37,319 nt of DNA from positions 1 to 37,319 of the forward strand of contig MHBL01000017.1 in NCBI GenBank assembly GCA_001803235.1, given 5' to 3'. Each line of letters starts with the position of its first letter. The stretch's first letter is position 1. The position numbers and the translations under genes were made by a program. Below, piece after piece: positions 33,264-37,319 of this stretch. The notes beneath the pieces are model-generated. The model saw only the letters and a list, made by a program, of their open reading frames with translations. It ran no database searches and was not told the DNA's origin. Source of the stretch: Lentisphaerae bacterium RIFOXYA12_64_32 (GTDB taxonomy: Bacteria; Verrucomicrobiota; Lentisphaeria; Oligosphaerales; YB12-FULL-65-16).

Positions 33264-35459
33264 CTATCCCCGAGGTCCTCCCGACAACTCGTGGCCCTTT
33301 TCTTCGATCTTCACGATCCGTACGTCGCCGGGAGGGACGTCGATAGTGAAAGCATGGTTCTTGCCGTCCACGGGGACCGTTCGCTGTTCGCGCAACTCGG
33401 TTATCTTCGATACCCGGATGTCCCTGAGGCAGACTTCGACCTTCGCAGTCTTGGAGCTGTCGAGGACTTGCTCCCGGTTGGTGAACTTGGTGACGCCCCT
33501 GTTGTTGATGAGGTACAAGAGCCACCCGTCGGAGAGTCTGTTGAGGCCGAACTCGACGTCTCCCCTGACCTCCACCGGCAGCACTTCACTCACGCTAGCT
33601 TTGAGGAAGTACTCAACGAACGGAAACCTCTTGCCGTACACCAACCTGCCCAATGGATCGCCTTCCTTCCCGTTCGCGTCACAGTCGGGCACCAGGCAGT
33701 CGACGGTGGAAACAACCACGTTCCCCTTGCCGTAACTGTGTTTGCAGGCCAGGACATTGCCGGCGGCATCCTCAAGGAGCGCGACCGCTCCCCGCAGCGA
33801 GACCGCCTCAGTCCGGTAGCTTTCCAGCAGCCCAAACGTTACGCCGTCGACTGGCGATCGGACAGGGGTTTCTACCTGAACAGCAGACCGTGCCTCAACC
33901 CGCCTCCTCTCAAAACCCACAAACTCCGCCGGGAAGAACTCGTTGACTTGCGTAATATTGAGAAAGAGCGTGCCGCCGTGTTTCACGTACTCCATCAGTC
34001 GTGCCGCGAGGGCCTGGTTCTCCGGGTAGGCACCCAGCAGCACGGCGACCTTGTAGTTGCCGAGCACGTCGAGGGGGACCGGTTGGCCAGGCGTATTCGG
34101 GACGATCACATCGTATATGTCGCCGTACGGGCTGTTGGCCAGCGCCCCCTCATCGCCGTTCCTGGTTACGGGCGAATACGGCATGATGGTGAACATGAAA
34201 GCGTCGATCATCCAGTCGGGCCGCTCATAAGCGAACATGCCCCAGGACCTGCCGCCGTAGGTCGGGTAGCCTTGCGCAAACGGGACCAGCAGCGCCACGG
34301 GAGCATAACTCGCACCCCGGTCCGGGTTCTTCCTCGTGAACTCAAACCAATCCTCCAAGGCTTTCCCGTAGGGTGAGGACAGGTTCCACGGGGATTGCCC
34401 GTCCTCTACGGCCGCGTGCAAGTAATCCCACCATTGCTCGGCGCAAACAAAACTTGTGCCGCTCAGATACGTCAGGTACAGGTCCCTCGTGATCAGGGAC
34501 GGAGACATGCCTTGCCCCGGGCCCTTCCTGCCAATGTTCTTGCCCGGGTGACTTTGTACCGGCTCGGTGATCCGGTAATTGGCATAGTTGTCGCCGCTGA
34601 AGTTGCCCTGGTCGTCGTAGCCGTTGTAGTAGAACGCGATATACCACATCCAGTTCTTCTTATACTGGCGGGCCGCACCCCGCGCGAAGAAAAGCGAGAC
34701 CTGGTGGCGGTAGTGCAGACCTCCTTCGCCGCTGCCGGTATTGGTGGTTTCCAGCGCCACCGCGTCCGCGCCGGATTCGTAGTAATAGTGGTCGAAGCAA
34801 TAGGAAGCGCGCAGGTAGTTCACCTTGCCGACGTCATTGAAGAAATACTTCCGGTGTGCCCCGCACACGTTCAGGTACTGCGCAGCAAATTCCTCCCGGT
34901 TCCGGGGTTCGGGCAGCTCCCGCACGATCGTCTCTATCAATTCGCCGTCGCCGGCCGCATGCAGGTTGGTCTTCAGCCGCTCCCAGGACCCGGTCTTGCG
35001 CCACGGGAGAGCTTGCAGGAAATCGTTGTCCGTCTCGGCGTTGGTGCACCCCATGAAATTGGGATGCTCGCATTTCCAGGTTGCATAGGCCGCACTGTCG
35101 TGCTCGAATTTCTTCATCAGCCTCTGGATTGGCCGCACACTACTCGGCATGATGAAGAACGGCGCATGGGGACGCCTTTCAATCAACTCCAGAAAGACAG
35201 CAGGCGACATGGCCGCGATGGAGACCTTGTCGGTGCCGGGAATCGTGATGCTCTCGTTCCAGTACAGGACTCCGCTCTCCCGGAACAAGGGCTTTTTCTC
35301 GAGTTCCCGCATCCGGGGATGGCCACCGTCAATGAAGAAATCATCTCCCCCGTGACCATAGTCGTTTTGCAGCAGGAACCAGAAATCCTTGCCCATGATC
35401 CGGCGCGGCTGCCAATCCTTGCTCACCCTGTAATCCGTTCGTGCCACAAGCTTGTTCAT
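33264..35459 (-). CDS. Large glycosidase-like protein with class-I-glutamine-amidotransferase-like domain
   Basis: I prefer the ATG at 35459 (AGGCGG before it); another start lies 25 codons upstream at 35534. The 730-residue product has no clear signal peptide. The N-terminal half (residues 1-430) may be a TIM-barrel-like region (DFWFLLQNDYGHGGDDFFID, ETTNTGSGEGGLHYRHQVSL). About 440-640 look like the beta-galactosidase trimerisation / amidotransferase-like fold of GH42-type enzymes (YKVAVLLGAYPEN, LMEYVKHGGTLFLNITQVNE). The C-terminus is beta-rich (LSDGWLLYLINNRGV). It is similar in style to uncharacterised glycosidase-like proteins of planctomycetes and relatives. Catalytic acids are not assigned. 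A palindromic operator candidate lies upstream. Confidence 0.7.
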   Translation of the reverse strand: MNKLVARTDYRVSKDWQPRRIMGKDFWFLLQNDYGHGGDDFFIDGGHPRMRELEKKPLFRESGVLYWNESITIPGTDKVSIAAMSPAVFLELIERRPHAPFFIMPSSVRPIQRLMKKFEHDSAAYATWKCEHPNFMGCTNAETDNDFLQALPWRKTGSWERLKTNLHAAGDGELIETIVRELPEPRNREEFAAQYLNVCGAHRKYFFNDVGKVNYLRASYCFDHYYYESGADAVALETTNTGSGEGGLHYRHQVSLFFARGAARQYKKNWMWYIAFYYNGYDDQGNFSGDNYANYRITEPVQSHPGKNIGRKGPGQGMSPSLITRDLYLTYLSGTSFVCAEQWWDYLHAAVEDGQSPWNLSSPYGKALEDWFEFTRKNPDRGASYAPVALLVPFAQGYPTYGGRSWGMFAYERPDWMIDAFMFTIMPYSPVTRNGDEGALANSPYGDIYDVIVPNTPGQPVPLDVLGNYKVAVLLGAYPENQALAARLMEYVKHGGTLFLNITQVNEFFPAEFVGFERRRVEARSAVQVETPVRSPVDGVTFGLLESYRTEAVSLRGAVALLEDAAGNVLACKHSYGKGNVVVSTVDCLVPDCDANGKEGDPLGRLVYGKRFPFVEYFLKASVSEVLPVEVRGDVEFGLNRLSDGWLLYLINNRGVTKFTNREQVLDSSKTAKVEVCLRDIRVSKITELREQRTVPVDGKNHAFTIDVPPGDVRIVKIEEKGHELSGGPRG

Positions 35460-35521
35460 AGTCCCGCCTTGCCCAAAAAAAGGTGAGATTACTTCAGCAT
35501 GACTGGTTGAGTATACTTGCG

Positions 35522-35538
35522 GCGAGTGTAACACTCGC
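35522..35538 (-). promoter_or_regulatory. Operator-like palindrome GCGAGTG-TAA-CACTCGC
   Basis: Perfect seven-base arms with a three-base centre lie 63 bases upstream of the glycosidase-like start at 35459. A -10-like TATACT reads on the minus strand at about 35511-35516, so the palindrome would overlap the -35 region, as a repressor site would. Sequence-only call. Confidence 0.4.
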
Positions 35539-35685
35539 TTTCGCGCTCAAACGCCAGCTTGATGGGTATGCCCTCCCCCATCCCTTCTCTGCCCGAACGC
35601 CTTCCGGCGGCAGCACAGTCCCCTTCCGCGCCTGCCCAAGGACTCAGGGCTGGATTGAGTCCCTCGACTCGGATCGGGATCGAGC

Positions 35686-35934
35686 CTAGAACCTGAACTT
35701 CGTTTTCCGGACCATGGTGTTGAACAGTTCCCACGCGTCGTCCACGCCCAACCGGTGGCAGAGGGGCTCGTTCAGAAACGCCTGGAAGGCCAGGTCGCGC
35801 ATCAGCGCGTGCGCCTATCCGCGGCTTCCGCCGCCGATGTACCCGATCTTCAGGCTGATGGCCTTCCCGGTCCTCTTCACTGCGATCGCGGAACTTTCGC
35901 TCTTCTTTTCCTTGGTCAGCATGACGCGGGGCAT
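35686..35934 (-). pseudogene. Remnant of a GH4 alpha-glycosidase gene (both ends fused, middle lost)
   Basis: The ATG at 35934 follows a strong AAGGAGGCG site. It reads a 27-residue leader, then LKIGYIGGGSRG, then TAG at 35817-35815 where the family usually has Trp, then AHALMRDLA. This is the NAD-binding start of GH4 alpha-glucosidase/galactosidase-type enzymes (IGGGSRGWAxxLMxDLA). It then runs straight into FQAFLNEPLCHRLGVDDAWE and LFNTMVRKTKF, resembling the far C-terminus of the same family. Roughly 350 central residues are missing. The gene therefore has both a nonsense mutation and an internal in-frame deletion. It lies 82 bases after the oxidoreductase gene, perhaps once its operon partner. 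Confidence 0.65.
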
Positions 35935-36015
35935 AACGTTCGCCTCCTTGAAAGCAGGCCGTTGAATTACCGGACACGCGGCAGAAGATACTCCGGACGG
36001 GATAGGAGCGCGAGA

Positions 36016-37035
36016 TCAGAGGGTTATCATCTTCTTCGACGCCGCGCTGTCGCGGATGGCTTCGAGGACGCGCATGGCCTCGTAGCCGTCCTTCAAGCTG
36101 GCCACGGGCTGCTTGCCATCGAGGATGCAGCTGGCGAACTGCTGAAGCTCCTGCATGTACCCAAGGCCCGCGTAGCCGGGGATGAACGGGGAGCTGTTCC
36201 AAGTCTGGAAGGACTGATTCAGGTAGTCCACTCCCTTTTCGCCGGTCCAGAATGGAGGGAGGGCGCAGCGCAGCTCGCGGCCGTTCTGCACCTCGACAAA
36301 GCCGCCGGCAGTGCCGAAGACCCTGTGGCCGGTCCAGTAGCAGGCGCGGGCCACAAGCGACAGCACGCCCGTTGCGCCGCTCTTGAACTTGAGGCTGACC
36401 GAGCCGGAGTCGAAACTCTTCTCGTCCCCTCGCACGTCAGCCTGAACCGCCACCACGTCTCCCATAAGCGCGCGAGTGCAGTCCACGAGGTGAACGCCTT
36501 GCGCCCAGAGGTAGCCCTCGATGGCGTTCCCGCCCCAGAGGGGACCGGTGGGGCCAGGGGCATAGAACCAGCCCTGGCAATGGCTGGGTTGGCCAAACTC
36601 AGGCTTGGCGATAATGTCGCGGGCCTTGGCGTAGGGAGTCGCGTGCCGCCAGTGCGTGGCCACCATGCCGAACTTCCCGGACTTTTCGGAGGCGTCCACC
36701 AACTCCTTGACCAGGGCCGCGCTCACGGCCGGCGGCTTCTCGGTGAAGACGTGCAGGCCCCGGCCGAGCATCTCCTTGGTCATGGGTTGCATCATCATCG
36801 GCGGCCCGCAGACAATAACCGCGTCAAGTTGCTGCTCCTTGAGCATGACGTTCGTGTCCGTGTAGCATGCCTTTACGTTCCAACGCTCGGCAGCCCTGCG
36901 CGCCTTAGCCGCATCCAAGTCGCACATGGCGACGATGTCGATCTGCTCCACCATGTGCGCATTGGGCTGCAACGTCGCACTGGAATGCCCGCCACAACCG
37001 ATGAACCCGACGCGAATCTTCTTCACTTCCGCCAT
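36016..37035 (-). CDS. Gfo/Idh/MocA family NAD(P)-dependent oxidoreductase
   Basis: 339 residues, normal length, with GGGAGG before the ATG. The N-terminal Rossmann fold shows VGFIGCGGHSS (residues 9-19) and an acidic strand end CDLDAAKA. The family EKPP motif is at 99-102. The C-terminal alpha/beta domain carries GVHLVDCTRALMGDVVAVQA, with the His/Asp pair typical of this family. Members oxidise or reduce sugars, inositols or related compounds in the cytoplasm. The substrate is unknown. A GH4 remnant follows on the same strand, consistent with an older sugar-processing operon. Confidence 0.93.
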   Translation of the reverse strand: MAEVKKIRVGFIGCGGHSSATLQPNAHMVEQIDIVAMCDLDAAKARRAAERWNVKACYTDTNVMLKEQQLDAVIVCGPPMMMQPMTKEMLGRGLHVFTEKPPAVSAALVKELVDASEKSGKFGMVATHWRHATPYAKARDIIAKPEFGQPSHCQGWFYAPGPTGPLWGGNAIEGYLWAQGVHLVDCTRALMGDVVAVQADVRGDEKSFDSGSVSLKFKSGATGVLSLVARACYWTGHRVFGTAGGFVEVQNGRELRCALPPFWTGEKGVDYLNQSFQTWNSSPFIPGYAGLGYMQELQQFASCILDGKQPVASLKDGYEAMRVLEAIRDSAASKKMITL

Positions 37036-37070
37036 CGTAGTGGACCTCCCAATAATGACTGATTAGGAAC

Positions 37071-37208
37071 TCACTCTCTCCGGGTCACGAATGAGAAGAT
37101 AGTTCGGACGGGGTCGAAGTACAATGGATGGCAGGACGCCGGGGACAGGCGATCCGTGTTGCCGCTTGTCAACATGCGCCCGGCCTCGGGGCAAGACAAG
37201 ACGCGCAT
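37071..37208 (-). CDS. Small open reading frame of doubtful status
   Basis: 45 codons from the ATG at 37208, which follows a very strong GGAGGAG site, ending 36 bases before the oxidoreductase start. I recognise no family and composition gives little support. It could be a leader peptide, a short real gene or the 5' remnant of another decayed gene, as seen nearby. Confidence 0.3.
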   Translation of the reverse strand: MRVLSCPEAGRMLTSGNTDRLSPASCHPLYFDPVRTIFSFVTRRE

Positions 37209-37319
37209 GGTTTTCTCCTCCTCCGCTCGGCTCGAGCCTAAGGGTCCGCGCAAGAATAACTTGGCAGTTTGGCGTGGCGCCAGGCCGTCAGATTCTAGGA
37301 ACGAGGACTGAGCATATTG

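Noticed and set aside
33264..33525. Frameshift in the glycosidase-like gene because a second minus frame overlaps its end
   Set aside because: The main frame continues smoothly with beta-rich, plausible sequence to its stop; the overlapping frame is a shadow.

Overview
The window is GC-rich bacterial DNA. Its genes are mostly secreted, multi-modular carbohydrate-active proteins: right-handed beta-helix proteins, a YetA-type plus CBM9-like protein, a GH95-like (alpha/alpha)6 enzyme and tandem beta-sandwich modules. With them are several TIM-barrel sugar isomerases, a Gfo/Idh/MocA oxidoreductase and a URO-D-like protein. This mix, together with long spacers full of hairpin repeats, is typical of uncultivated Planctomycetota, Lentisphaerota, Kiritimatiellota or Hydrogenedentes polysaccharide degraders. 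That placement is an inference from gene content; the window holds no rRNA, tRNA or other phylogenetic marker.

Layout. Positions 1-3021 (+) carry a GspF/PilC inner-membrane platform protein, an ECF sigma factor and its zinc-finger anti-sigma partner. Positions 3347-7372 (+) are a giant secreted beta-helix protein. Positions 7694-8305 (+) are a hypothetical gene with related hairpin repeats in the spacers on both sides. Positions 8490-14976 (-) hold a tight three-gene run (glutathione peroxidase, YetA/TPR/CBM9-like protein, nucleoside-phosphorylase-like protein), preceded by a flavin-reductase-like gene and a sugar isomerase. Positions 15716-24360 (+) hold a URO-D-like gene and three secreted carbohydrate-active proteins. 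Positions 24361-26167 are a gene-poor stretch with palindromic repeats and a broken IS91-type transposase. Positions 26168-30754 are a 1528-residue secreted protein of unknown function with codon use unlike its neighbours. Positions 30755-37319 mix intact metabolic genes (- strand) with four gene remnants: the 3' end of a second GH95-like gene, the 5' end of a PhoPQ-activated-type gene, the 5' end of an SGNH hydrolase gene, and a GH4 gene reduced to its two ends.

How the genes fit together. Secreted beta-helix and GH95-like proteins would bind and cut a complex glycan outside the cytoplasm, and the TIM-barrel isomerases and the oxidoreductase would process released sugars. The GspF-like protein could belong to a type II secretion or type IV pilus machine, but no other component is in the window.

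The most unusual observations are: (i) two distant genes share an apparent promoter with two TGCGCAAT boxes exactly 21 bp apart; (ii) there is a rich set of intergenic palindromic repeats, including a REPIN-like 25-bp inverted repeat lying against a truncated gene copy; (iii) a cluster of decayed carbohydrate genes, three of which keep their ribosome binding site and start codon; (iv) the orphan giant secreted protein sits between mobile-element debris.
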